Assembly (NCBI RefSeq): GCF_001701025.1
Contig: NZ_CP016793.1
Span: 5,890,001-5,954,000, forward strand
From: Lentzea guizhouensis
GTDB taxonomy: Bacteria > Actinomycetota > Actinomycetes > Mycobacteriales > Pseudonocardiaceae
DNA length: 64,000 nucleotides
Direction of reading: 5' to 3'
Of this stretch, positions 44,943 to 53,042 are shown piece by piece. The translations under genes and the position numbers were made by a program. The stretch's first letter is position 1, and each line of letters starts with the position of its first letter. The notes below the pieces were generated by a model that made no database searches, was not told where the DNA came from, and saw only the letters and a program-made list of their open reading frames with translations.

Positions 44943-45317
44943 TCAGACGATCTGCCAGGTCACCGGCTGGAGCACACCGGCGTTCGGGTCGCCGAGCTGC
45001 CGGAACGCCGGCTCGCTGAGGTCGATGTGCGTGTTGTCGCAGCCGAAGCACTTGTCCTTGACGGGCACCGTGATGGTCCTGCCGTTGTAGGTGACCCGCA
45101 CCTGCTTGGTGCACAGCGGGTCGTTGTTCGGGTTCGGCGTCGTCCACAGGCCCTTCGGGACGGCGACCAGCAGCTGCGTGCTCGCGTCGATCTGCGTGCC
45201 GCAGGCGCCGTAGCCCCTGTCGTTGTAGTAGGTGGCCTTGCCGGTGACCGCGGCCGCGGTTCCGGTGCCGGACAGCAGAGCGGTGATCAGTGTCATCAGC
45301 AGGGCGGTGACACGCAT
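44943..45317 (-). CDS. small secreted double-psi beta-barrel (RlpA/expansin-like) protein
   Basis: 124 residues. A signal peptide (1-23, LLMTLITALLSGTGTAAA) is followed by a single DPBB-like domain. It starts KATYYNDRGYGACGTQID (the expansin/RlpA G-A-C-G loop), then LLVAVPKGLWTT, TYNGRTITVPVKDKCFGCDN with paired Cys, and IDLSEPAFRQLG carrying the D-L-S-x-x-A-F motif of the family. It may bind or rearrange cell-wall or plant polysaccharide, without obvious catalytic residues. ATG 45317 follows GAGGGGAAG. A perfect 15-base hairpin lies immediately upstream of that ribosome binding site. Confidence 0.87.
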   Translation of the reverse strand: MRVTALLMTLITALLSGTGTAAAVTGKATYYNDRGYGACGTQIDASTQLLVAVPKGLWTTPNPNNDPLCTKQVRVTYNGRTITVPVKDKCFGCDNTHIDLSEPAFRQLGDPNAGVLQPVTWQIV

Positions 45318-45327
45318 GACTTCCCCT

Positions 45328-45361
45328 CGTTCTCCGATTGGTTGGGACCAATCGGAGAACG
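45328..45361. promoter_or_regulatory. perfect 15-base inverted repeat next to the DPBB ribosome binding site
   Basis: Arms CGTTCTCCGATTGGT (45328-45342) and ACCAATCGGAGAACG (45347-45361) around a 4-base loop. In the minus-strand transcript the stem would end directly before GAGGGGAAG, the ribosome binding site of the gene starting at 45317. It could be an operator for a dimeric regulator or an RNA hairpin affecting translation. Confidence 0.6.
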
Positions 45362-45461
45362 TAGAGGGGAAACCGGTGCGGAGACCTTTTGAGACGGCGG
45401 TTTCAGCCGGTGGCAGGAACGGATGACGCCTTCGGCCACCGCTGCCGGGCGCACGGTCACG

Positions 45462-46022
45462 TCATGTGTCCTGCTCGATTCCGGCGCGTCGCACCTTCGC
45501 CTCGGCGATGATCCGTTCGGCCTCGTCCAGCGCCACGTTGCGCAGTTCCGCCAGCGCGCGCATGGCCTCGGCGCGGCGGGCGGACATGGCGAGCCGGAAG
45601 TCCTCGCGGACCTCCTCCCGCTTGGCCGCCGCTCCCTCGTCGAGGGCACGGGCGCGCGCCTCGGCCTCTCCGACGATCATCAACGCCTTGAGCTGCGCGT
45701 CCCTGATGACCTCGCGGCGTTCCTCCTCGGCCAGCGCGACCATGCGCGCGAGCCGTTCGGGGAGCCCCTTGGGGTCGATCGGGGTCAGGCAGATGCGGTG
45801 CAGGCCGTCCCGCAGCGCGTCGTTCTCCTCCTGCACCGACATCAACCTGCTGGCCAGGGCGTCGGCGCGGGCCTCTGAGGCGTCCCGGTCAGCGGTGACC
45901 AGGCGCAGCTCGGACTCCAGCTCGGCGACGTAGTCGTCCACCTCGTCGCGGTCGTAGCCGCGCCAGCGCAGCCCGAACCACGTGCGCAGCGGAACCAGGT
46001 CCACCCTGCTCTCGACGGTCAC
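45462..46022 (-). CDS. DivIVA-like coiled-coil protein
   Basis: 186 residues. The N-terminal LRTWFGLRWRGYDRDEVDDY matches the short DivIVA/Wag31 membrane-binding motif (F-x-x-R-G-Y-D-x-x-E-V-D-x-Y-V). The rest is almost entirely helical and charged with heptad spacing (ELESELRLVTADRD, RMVALAEEERREVIRDAQ, ALAELRNVALDEAERIIAEA), predicting coiled coil. GTG 46022 follows AGGAGG at good spacing. It probably assembles at the membrane or cell pole, or acts as a scaffold. It is smaller than Wag31 and not next to dcw genes, so it is a paralogue of unknown role. Divergent from YchJ. Confidence 0.83.
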   Translation of the reverse strand: MTVESRVDLVPLRTWFGLRWRGYDRDEVDDYVAELESELRLVTADRDASEARADALASRLMSVQEENDALRDGLHRICLTPIDPKGLPERLARMVALAEEERREVIRDAQLKALMIVGEAEARARALDEGAAAKREEVREDFRLAMSARRAEAMRALAELRNVALDEAERIIAEAKVRRAGIEQDT

Positions 46023-46118
46023 GTGCGGCCTCCTATGCCTCCCGCGAGTCAGTCCTGACAGGGGGTACGTATGCGGTGCGACATCGGTTCTAACGGGTTC
46101 ACCAGGCACAATGTGGAC

Positions 46119-46490
46119 GTGACCACCAAACTGTGTCCCTGCGGCACCGGTCAGTCCTATGTGGACTGTTGCGGTGCGCTCCACTCCGGTGCCCGCACGG
46201 CGGCCACGGCGGAGCAGCTGATGCGTTCCCGGTACAGCGCTTTCGCGGTGTCCGATGAGGACTACCTGCTGCGCACGTGGCACTCGCGGTACCGGCCGGA
46301 GAGCGCGGGAACGGCGGACAACGACCGCTGGCTGAAGCTCGAGATCCTGGACACCGAGAACGGCGGGCTGCTCCAGACCGAGGGCGTCGTGGAGTTCCGG
46401 GCGCACTACGTGGGCGGTGTCGTGCACGAGCGCAGCCGGTTCGCGCGGGAGAACGGCCAGTGGGTCTACCTGGAGGGCGACCAGAAGTGA
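46119..46490 (+). CDS. YchJ family protein (UPF0225) with SEC-C motif
   Basis: 123 residues. The N-terminal SEC-C zinc motif is LCPCGTGQSYVDCCG, followed by the YchJ middle domain (ATAEQLMRSRYSAFAVSDED, YLLRTWHSRYRP) and the conserved end VVEFRAHYVGG, FARENGQWVYLEG. An NTF2-like fold is known for the family; the function is not settled. GTG 46119 (VTTKLCPCG) or GTG 46113 is the start. Its stop overlaps the GTG of the next gene. Confidence 0.88.
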   Translation: MTTKLCPCGTGQSYVDCCGALHSGARTAATAEQLMRSRYSAFAVSDEDYLLRTWHSRYRPESAGTADNDRWLKLEILDTENGGLLQTEGVVEFRAHYVGGVVHERSRFARENGQWVYLEGDQK

Positions 46491-47173
46491 ACCCGGACGT
46501 GACCACGGTGAAGATCGAGAGCAGGTTCAACGGCCCGCCGGGGATGGGCAACGGCGGGTACGTCTCCGGCCGGCTGGCCGCGCACGTGGGCACCGGTCCG
46601 GTGCGCGTCCGGCTCCGCAAGCCGGTGCCGCTCGACCGGGAGATGCAGGTCAGCGGCGGTGAGCTGCTCGACGGTGACGTGGTGATCGCCTCGGCGGAGC
46701 CCGCGGAGCTCGACCTGGAGGTCCCGGCCGCGCCGAGCATCGACGAGGCCCGCGCGGCGTCCGCGGAGGTGCCGTGGCGCGACCGGCACCCCTTCCCGAC
46801 GTGCTTCGGGTGCGGTCCCGGTCGTGAGGACGGCATCGGCGCTGCTCGGGCCGCTGGCGGGGCGTGGGAGTGGGCCGGCGTCTGGCGCCCCACCGCCGTG
46901 CTGCCCCACGACGGCGGCAGCGTCCTGCCGGAGGTCGTCTGGGCGGCGCTGGACTGCCCGTCGGCCCAGCCGGTGGCGCCCGATGGTGGTCCCGCGTTCG
47001 TGTTGGGCACCTTTGTCGCCCAGGTGGAGCAACCGGTGGCCCTCGATGTGGACCACGTGCTGCTGGCGTGGGAACTTGGCCGGGAGGGGCGCAAGGCGTA
47101 CTCCGCGTCGGCGATCATCGGTCCGCACGGTGTGTGCGGCCGGGCGACGGCAGTGTGGGTATCGATCGGATGA
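46487..47173 (+). CDS. hypothetical protein, possibly hotdog fold
   Basis: 228 residues of soluble protein. Two similar halves can be discerned. The first, RFNGPPGMGNGGYVSGRLAA with VRVRLRKPVPLDREMQVSGG, has the N-G-G-Y and long-strand pattern of hotdog thioesterases. The second, VLPEVVWAALDCPSAQPV with VDHVLLAWELGREGRKAYSA, repeats it. A C-F-G-C pair (FPTCFGCGPG, about residues 105-108) lies between them. GTG 46487 overlaps the YchJ stop (GTGA), so the pair is co-translated. A thioesterase or acyl-binding role is inference only. Confidence 0.72.
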   Translation: MNPDVTTVKIESRFNGPPGMGNGGYVSGRLAAHVGTGPVRVRLRKPVPLDREMQVSGGELLDGDVVIASAEPAELDLEVPAAPSIDEARAASAEVPWRDRHPFPTCFGCGPGREDGIGAARAAGGAWEWAGVWRPTAVLPHDGGSVLPEVVWAALDCPSAQPVAPDGGPAFVLGTFVAQVEQPVALDVDHVLLAWELGREGRKAYSASAIIGPHGVCGRATAVWVSIG

Positions 47174-47292
47174 GACCAAATAACCCGACTGGGTGACAGC
47201 GTGATCGCGCGTCTTGATAGCGTGCACGACCGTTGCCCGGTTACACCGAAAGGGCGAGTGAACGGGATGGCACGGAGGTGATCAGGCGCTTG

Positions 47293-50082
47293 ATGGGCCG
47301 ACGTGCCGCCGCCCGCGGCGACCAACAGACGCAACAGGTGCAGCCGATGCACGCACAGGCCCAGGAACAGGCGCTGCCGCCGGTCGAGCAGGCCTCGGTC
47401 CAGGGCTACGAAGCGCCGTCGTACGAGACACCGTCGTACGAGGCCCCGTCCTACGACTACGAGCCGGAGCCGGTGCCCCAGCGGACGCCGTACGCGGCGA
47501 ACTTCGTCGGTGCCACGCTCGTCGTCTCCGCACCGGAGGGGCCCGGCCAGGGCGCGACCGGTCTCGCGCGCACCCTGCCGGCCGACCGCGGCCGCACCGT
47601 GGTCGTCGTCGACTTCCCGGGCGGTGACCAGTCCACGTTCTGGCCGCACGTCGTGACCGCGCTCAGCGGTCGCGGGCCGATCCGGCTCGCGGTCTCGCAC
47701 GCGGGCACCATGCGCCCCACCGCGCCCGCGCAGTGGCTCGCCGAGCAGCTGCAGGCCGAGGTCGTGGCGCCGGACGGCGTGCTGACCACGGTGCCGGGAG
47801 CGGCGTTCGTGGTCGGCACCCAGGGCTACGGCAGCTGGGTGCGGTTCCAGCCGAACGCCTCGCCGATGCCGTTCGGCCGCCGCTTCCCGGTGCCGCAGTG
47901 GGAGGCGATGGACCCGAACTCGCCGTGGCCCACCGGAGAGATCGGCATCTCCGAACCCATCCCGTCCGGCCTGTGGCTGCGCGCGCAGCAGCCGCCGTTC
48001 GACCCGGCCGCGCAGGACTCCCGGCCGATCGTGGCGCTGCCGTGCCGCGACAACGTGCTGACCGTGGTCGTCGGCGGTCCCGGCCAGTCGGGCATCCCCA
48101 CCGAGGAGGTCTGCCGGCTGCTCACCGCGCTGCCGCAGGCCGCCCGGTCCCGCGTGCGGCTGGTGCCCTATGGCGTCGACTCGGCGCTGGGCCAGCAGGT
48201 GGCCGACGAGCTGGGCGAGCCGATCGCCATGTTCACCGGCCTGCCCGTGGGCAACCTGAGGGGCGGCGGCCCCGCGGTCATCGCGGTCGACCCGCGCGGG
48301 CAGCAGACGTGGCGGCCGTTCGTGACCGAGGTGCAGTGCGTCCCGCACGAGAGCGTGCCGGTCGTGTCCGGCTACCGCGCACCCGTGCAGGGGCTGAGCG
48401 AGGTCTCTCCGGGCGTGTTCGCGCTGGGCGAGGGCGTGGTGCTGGAGGTCGTGCCGTCCGGCCTGTGGGTGCGTGAGGCCGACGAGCCGTACAACGCCTC
48501 CGAGGTCCGGTCCCAGGCCGTCGACCCGGAGTGGGCGCGGCTGACCGTGGGAACTCCTGGGCGCACGACGCCCGGTGCGGTCGCGGTGCACGGCGCTGCT
48601 CTCGTTGAGCGCCTTGAGCCCGAGGTGCGCAAGCTGCTGCGGCTGGTCTTCTGCGACGCCACGGTGTCGCCGCCTCCGCCGCCCGCGCCGCAGCACGCCG
48701 CTCCCGTGCACGCCGCGGAGACGACCGCGACGTTCGGTGTGACCGCGGGAGCCGAGGCGGCGCCCGCGAGCGCGGCTGCGTCGAGCTCAGGGCCGGGGAC
48801 GAACATCGCGGCGGCACTGGGTGCGGCCTCGCACGCGTTGTCGCAGCGGGACTCGACGGACAACGGCACCGGGTTCTTCGCCGCGGTGACGCCGGTCGAG
48901 CCCGACCGGCCGGCCTACGCGAGCATCGAGCCGGACCGACCGGCACGGCCCACCTTCGGCGGCGGCGTGTCGGGCGAGTACGAGCAGCGGCCGGTCTACG
49001 ACCCCGAGCCGCGGGCCACGTTCGCGGGCATCCCGGTCGGCACCGAGACGCCCGCCCGGTCCTCGTACGAGTCCGAGCCGCGGGCGACCTTCGCGGGCAT
49101 CCCGGTCGACACCGACGCGCCGGCCCGTCCGGCGTTCGGCGCGGTGACCGAGTCCGAACCCCCTGCCAGACCGGCGTTCGGAGCCGTCACCGCCGAGGCC
49201 GGTCCCGCGATGGCGACCGTGACCTCACACGCGCTGGCCGAGTCCGAGGAGGCCGCGTACCCGTCGTCGGACCCGGACGCCGCCGCCGTGCGGTTCCGCG
49301 TCGACGGCCCGCTGCCCGCCCAGCCACTGGCCTCCTGGGAGCTCCCGGCCCAGAACACCGGTGAACGCGAGACCGTGGCGCCCGACCACAGCAGCTCCGA
49401 CGTCGAACGGGACGCCGTGCGCCGTGCTCTGGGCGAGCGCTACGGCGTGCACGCGGCGACCGTGTGCCGGCTGCTGGCGCAACGGCCGGACGCCGAGGAG
49501 GACCCGGCGGCGTTCGAGGCGATGGTCACCGACCTGACGGCCCTGCTCGCGTGTGTGTCGCAGGACGAGGAGATGGTCGTCGACACGCTCCGCATGGGGC
49601 GTCTCGGCCGGTTGCGGCCCTACGTCGCGTGCATCGTCTCCGGCCTGAACCGGCTGCCGGTGCACAACGGCGTGGCGACGGTCTGGGGCGTCAGCGGACC
49701 GACCGGGCCGCGCCGCTACCGCAGCGGTGACGTCCTGGTCGAGCACGGCCTGCTGGACGCCGTCGCGAACCCCGCCCAGCGCGTCGAGGGCGCGGTCGAG
49801 TACCTGCTGTGGTCGGTCAGCGGCCGCCGCGTCGAGGTCGCCGACCGGGTCGCCGTCGCCACCGAGGAACGCGTCGTCTTCCCGCCCGGCACCGGGTTCC
49901 GGGTGCTCGCGGTCGCCGAGGCCGAGGGTGACCACCCGATGCAGGTGCTGCTGCAGGAGATGGCGGGACCCGCGGCCGAGCAGGAGATCGCGAACACGCG
50001 GCCGAGCGTGCTGTCGCAGCTGGAGCGGGCGGCGGCGAACCTGCGGGTGCTGCCGTCGGTGCCGATCGCGGTGCAGGCCTGA
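47293..50082 (+). CDS. large repetitive actinobacterial protein of unknown function, ART-like C-terminus
   Basis: 929 residues, no signal peptide. A Gln/Tyr-rich start has PSYE-type repeats (about 25-55). Then follow two related segments of about 200 residues, both containing SGLWxRE/A (SGLWLRAQQPP and SGLWVREADEP). A low-complexity region repeats PRATFAGIPV and ARPAFGAVT (about 560-650). The C-terminal domain (about 700-929) has RALGERYGVHAATVCRLLAQ, GPRRYRSGDVLVEHGLLDAV and EERVVFPPGTGFRVL. The last resembles the third motif of ADP-ribosyltransferase folds, but the E-x-E is degenerate (EER). ATG 47293 is spaced correctly after GGAGGTGATC; GTG 47278 and TTG 47233 are alternatives. Confidence 0.75.
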   Translation: MGRRAAARGDQQTQQVQPMHAQAQEQALPPVEQASVQGYEAPSYETPSYEAPSYDYEPEPVPQRTPYAANFVGATLVVSAPEGPGQGATGLARTLPADRGRTVVVVDFPGGDQSTFWPHVVTALSGRGPIRLAVSHAGTMRPTAPAQWLAEQLQAEVVAPDGVLTTVPGAAFVVGTQGYGSWVRFQPNASPMPFGRRFPVPQWEAMDPNSPWPTGEIGISEPIPSGLWLRAQQPPFDPAAQDSRPIVALPCRDNVLTVVVGGPGQSGIPTEEVCRLLTALPQAARSRVRLVPYGVDSALGQQVADELGEPIAMFTGLPVGNLRGGGPAVIAVDPRGQQTWRPFVTEVQCVPHESVPVVSGYRAPVQGLSEVSPGVFALGEGVVLEVVPSGLWVREADEPYNASEVRSQAVDPEWARLTVGTPGRTTPGAVAVHGAALVERLEPEVRKLLRLVFCDATVSPPPPPAPQHAAPVHAAETTATFGVTAGAEAAPASAAASSSGPGTNIAAALGAASHALSQRDSTDNGTGFFAAVTPVEPDRPAYASIEPDRPARPTFGGGVSGEYEQRPVYDPEPRATFAGIPVGTETPARSSYESEPRATFAGIPVDTDAPARPAFGAVTESEPPARPAFGAVTAEAGPAMATVTSHALAESEEAAYPSSDPDAAAVRFRVDGPLPAQPLASWELPAQNTGERETVAPDHSSSDVERDAVRRALGERYGVHAATVCRLLAQRPDAEEDPAAFEAMVTDLTALLACVSQDEEMVVDTLRMGRLGRLRPYVACIVSGLNRLPVHNGVATVWGVSGPTGPRRYRSGDVLVEHGLLDAVANPAQRVEGAVEYLLWSVSGRRVEVADRVAVATEERVVFPPGTGFRVLAVAEAEGDHPMQVLLQEMAGPAAEQEIANTRPSVLSQLERAAANLRVLPSVPIAVQA

Positions 50083-50927
50083 CCGCGTTCCTGGGAGTCC
50101 GGTACGCCGAACCGGCGGTCGGCCCGCTGCGCCTGAGTCCACCGGTGGACTGCGACGGCGAGCCGGCCGGTGAGTTCGGCGACCGGCACACGCTCAACGT
50201 CTGGTCCACATCGGACAGTGCAGCACCGGTGCTGCTGTGGGTCCACGGCGGCGCCAACACCGTCGGCTCCGCCGCTCAACCCGAGTACGCCGGTGACGTC
50301 CTGGCCGAGCTGGGCGTCGTGTTCGTCAGCTGCGACTACCGCCTCGCCGAGGACGGATATGGCGCGGTGGAAGGCTTTCCGCACAACCGCGGGTTGCTCG
50401 ACGTCGTCTCGGCGCTGCGCTGGATCCAGCGCAACATCGCGGCGTACGGCGGCGATCCCGGCAACGTCACGGTCGCCGGGCAGTCGTCCGGCGCGCAGGC
50501 CGTGGCGAGCCTGATGGTCATGCCCGCGGCGAAAGGCCTGTTCCACAAGGCGATCGCGCACAGCCTCGCCGGCCGGTTCTTCACGCCGGAGGAAGCCGCG
50601 CGGATCCAGCGGGAGAAGCCGGCGGACGTCGTGCTGTACCAGCCGATCATCGACGGCGGCACCGTGCCGCGCAGCCCGCTGGAAGGTCCGTACGACGTGG
50701 ACCTGCTGGTGTGCCACACGGCCGATGAGGACGAGGAACTGTTCCAGCGCCCCACGATGCGCTTCGCCGACGCGGCCAACGCCTACCGCTCGGTCTACGC
50801 GCGCACGCCCGCACACCACGGCGCCGACGTTCCCGCCATGTTCCGCGGTGACATCGCACGGGCGTGGGCGAGGTTCGCGCACACCGGCGACCCCGGCTGG
50901 CCGCGCGAGGTCAGTTTTCGGTGGTGA
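50079..50927 (+). CDS. compact carboxylesterase-family protein, apparent CTG start
   Basis: About 282 residues, against roughly 500 for type B carboxylesterases. The N-terminal signature TAFLGVRYAEPAVGPLRLSP begins just after CTG 50079, which overlaps the preceding stop as CTGA. The first standard start (GTG 50145) would remove it. The oxyanion loop LLWVHGGANTVG, YRLAEDGYGAV, the nucleophile elbow GQSSGA and a C-terminal HHGADVPAMF with RFAHTGDPGW are kept. The long lid and substrate regions between them are missing. It is translationally coupled to the large repetitive protein and overlaps the convergent SGNH gene by 17 bases. Function may be reduced or specialised. Confidence 0.72.
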   Translation: MTAFLGVRYAEPAVGPLRLSPPVDCDGEPAGEFGDRHTLNVWSTSDSAAPVLLWVHGGANTVGSAAQPEYAGDVLAELGVVFVSCDYRLAEDGYGAVEGFPHNRGLLDVVSALRWIQRNIAAYGGDPGNVTVAGQSSGAQAVASLMVMPAAKGLFHKAIAHSLAGRFFTPEEAARIQREKPADVVLYQPIIDGGTVPRSPLEGPYDVDLLVCHTADEDEELFQRPTMRFADAANAYRSVYARTPAHHGADVPAMFRGDIARAWARFAHTGDPGWPREVSFRW

Positions 50928-51915
50928 GCCCGAGCGTGCCGTCCAGCCGCGGCACGCACGCCCCGTCGCCCTTGTCCACGGCCAGGAACTCGCTCAGGCA
51001 GTTCGCGAACTGCTGGTGCCCGCGGGCGTTGGGGTGGAACGACTCCTGCAACGCGTGCGCCGACCGCCGGTCGTCCTTGAGCCCGGCCCAGTCCAGCGTG
51101 AGCCGGGTGAACCACTCGTCGTCCGGCGACGACCCGCCGACGCACGCCTCGTGCCCCTCACCGGCCCGCGCCAGGTCGAGGAACCGGGCGCCGGCCTTCC
51201 CGGCCGCCGCGCGCAGCCCGTTCGACAGCTCCGGCACGCCCTCGTCGACGACCCACCGCAGGTCACTCGTGCGCAGCGGGCAGCCGGAGAGGTTCTGCAG
51301 CGACCTCGGCATGTCCGGCGCGACCGGCGCCGCGTAGGACTGCAGGACGAGCTGGTAGGACGAGTCGAGGTAACCCGAGTCGCGCATGGTCTGGCGGATG
51401 GCGTTCAGCGTGTTCTCCACCTTGGGCACCATCCTGGTGACCCGCTTCGTCCACTCCGGCGCGACCTTCGACGTGCAGTCGTTGCGGGCACCCCACGCCT
51501 GCACGCAGGTGTTGAGGATGTCCGCGAACTTCGGGTCGTCGTTCGCCCCGATCGCGACCACGAGAGCCACGACCCGGTGTGACCCGGCGATCCTGCGCAG
51601 CTGCGGCAGCTGCTCGTTGCGCAGCTTGTCCGAGTTCGCGCCGGAGCACGCCAGGTTGAAGCGCTCGTCGGCCTCGACGCGGGCCTTCATGATCGACGCC
51701 TCGCTGGAGCGGTGGCACCACGTGCCGCCGTCCTCGCCGTTCGTGCCCGGCTCGTAGGACCCGGCGCCCTCACCCGACAGGGTGCTGTCGCCGAGCGCGA
51801 CCACCGCGGTCCTGGACTCGCGGTCGGGGTCGGACGGCGGTGGGAACGGGTGGTCGCTCACGACCAGCAAGATCGTCAGCACCACGATCGCCATCAGCGG
51901 GAGAACTCTGCGCAT
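50911..51915 (-). CDS. membrane-anchored/secreted SGNH hydrolase
   Basis: 334 residues. An N-terminal hydrophobic segment (1-19, VLPLMAIVVLTILLVV) is an anchor or signal. SGNH blocks: I VVALGDSTLSGEGAGSYEPG (Ser), II FNLACSGANSD (Gly), III VVAIGANDDPKF (Asn), V LQESFHPNARGHQQFANC (D replaced by S in ESFHPN; His kept). Several Cys suggest disulfides. This matches the secreted actinobacterial SGNH/lipase group with an H-P-N block V. ATG 51915 is chosen because the hydrophobic segment begins there. Convergent with the esterase gene; divergent from the GlxA-type regulator. Confidence 0.87.
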   Translation of the reverse strand: MRRVLPLMAIVVLTILLVVSDHPFPPPSDPDRESRTAVVALGDSTLSGEGAGSYEPGTNGEDGGTWCHRSSEASIMKARVEADERFNLACSGANSDKLRNEQLPQLRRIAGSHRVVALVVAIGANDDPKFADILNTCVQAWGARNDCTSKVAPEWTKRVTRMVPKVENTLNAIRQTMRDSGYLDSSYQLVLQSYAAPVAPDMPRSLQNLSGCPLRTSDLRWVVDEGVPELSNGLRAAAGKAGARFLDLARAGEGHEACVGGSSPDDEWFTRLTLDWAGLKDDRRSAHALQESFHPNARGHQQFANCLSEFLAVDKGDGACVPRLDGTLGLTTEN

Positions 51916-52052
51916 CGCGCACCAGCCTACCGACCCGCCCCCGCCGGCCCTCCGCCGCACGCGGGGCCCCTTTCGTGCGCCAGAAGAGTACGAAAGCTCC
52001 CCGCGTGCACTCCGGCGGTGGCCGAATGAGAGGGGGTAATGGCGTTGCCGCC

Positions 52053-53042
52053 ATGGGGAGGGATGAGGAAAGTGGAGGTGTGGGGAATCTGAGGGAAATA
52101 GTCGTGGTCGGTTACGACCGCACGGCGTTGCTGGACCTGGCGGGACCGATAGAGGTGTTCCAAGCAGCGAACCACGGAGACCAGCGCTACCGCGTCACCG
52201 TGGCCACGCTCGGGGGAGAACCGTTCACCGCCACGGCGGGGGTGCGGATCGAGGCAGGAGCGGACCTGCGCACGCTCGACCGGCCCATCGACACGCTGCT
52301 CGTGGTGGGCGGCTGGGGGTATGACGAGGCCGCGACCGACCCGGTGCTCACGACGAACCTGCGCCGGCTCGCGCTGAAGTCGCGGCGGGTCGCGGGGGTG
52401 TGCACGGGCGCGGTGGTCCTGGCGGGGGCCGGGCTGCTCACCGGGAAGAAGGCCACGACGCACTGGGCGTTCACCGGCGAGCTGGAGGCACGCGGGGTCG
52501 ACGTCGAACCGGACGCGATCTTCGTGTGCGACGGCCAGGTGGCCACCTCGGCGGGCGTGACCGCGGGCATCGACCTGTCGCTCGCCATGGTCGAGCAGGA
52601 CCACGGGCCGGCGCTGGCCCGCCGGATCGCGCAGTACCTGGTCGTCTTCCTGCAGCGCTCCGGCGGCCAGTCGCAGTTCAGCGTGCACACCCGCACGCCA
52701 CCGGTGTCCGACGACGCGCTGAGGGCGTTGCTGGACGCGATCCACGCCGACCCGACCCGCGAGTGGACCGTGCCGGTGATGGCGCGCAGGGCGATGATGA
52801 GCGTCCGCCACTTCGCCCGCGTCTTCTCGCGCAACGTCGGCATCTCGCCCGCGCAGTACGTCGAACGCGCCCGCGTCGAGGCCGCCGCCGACCGCCTCGC
52901 CAGCACCGGTGACGGGCTGGACCTGGTGGCGCGGCAGAGCGGTTTCGGCTCGGCGGAGACGCTGCGGCGGGCCTTCCTGCGCGTGCTCGGCGTGTCGCCG
53001 GGCAGTTACCGCGCCCGTTTCCGGACGACTGGGGTTGCCTGA
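52053..53042 (+). CDS. GlxA family transcriptional regulator (DJ-1/PfpI plus AraC HTH)
   Basis: About 329 residues. N-terminal DJ-1/PfpI-like domain (about 10-190): IVVVGYDRTALLDLAGPIEV, LLVVGGWGYDEA, and VAGVCTGAVVLAGAGLLTGK with the nucleophile-elbow Cys. C-terminal AraC-type DNA-binding domain with two HTHs (about 220-325): WTVPVMARRAMMSVRHFARV and LDLVARQSGFGSAETLRRAF. The start is uncertain: ATG 52053 and GTG 52080 are both in frame without a well-spaced ribosome binding site. The stop overlaps the next ATG (TGATG), so it is translated with the stand-alone DJ-1 protein, whose expression it may control. Confidence 0.88.
   Translation: MGRDEESGGVGNLREIVVVGYDRTALLDLAGPIEVFQAANHGDQRYRVTVATLGGEPFTATAGVRIEAGADLRTLDRPIDTLLVVGGWGYDEAATDPVLTTNLRRLALKSRRVAGVCTGAVVLAGAGLLTGKKATTHWAFTGELEARGVDVEPDAIFVCDGQVATSAGVTAGIDLSLAMVEQDHGPALARRIAQYLVVFLQRSGGQSQFSVHTRTPPVSDDALRALLDAIHADPTREWTVPVMARRAMMSVRHFARVFSRNVGISPAQYVERARVEAAADRLASTGDGLDLVARQSGFGSAETLRRAFLRVLGVSPGSYRARFRTTGVA

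Noticed and set aside
47190..47230. GTGACA/TGATAG promoter-like pair before the 929-residue protein gene
   Set aside because: A weak match in GC-rich DNA with no supporting evidence, so it was not listed.
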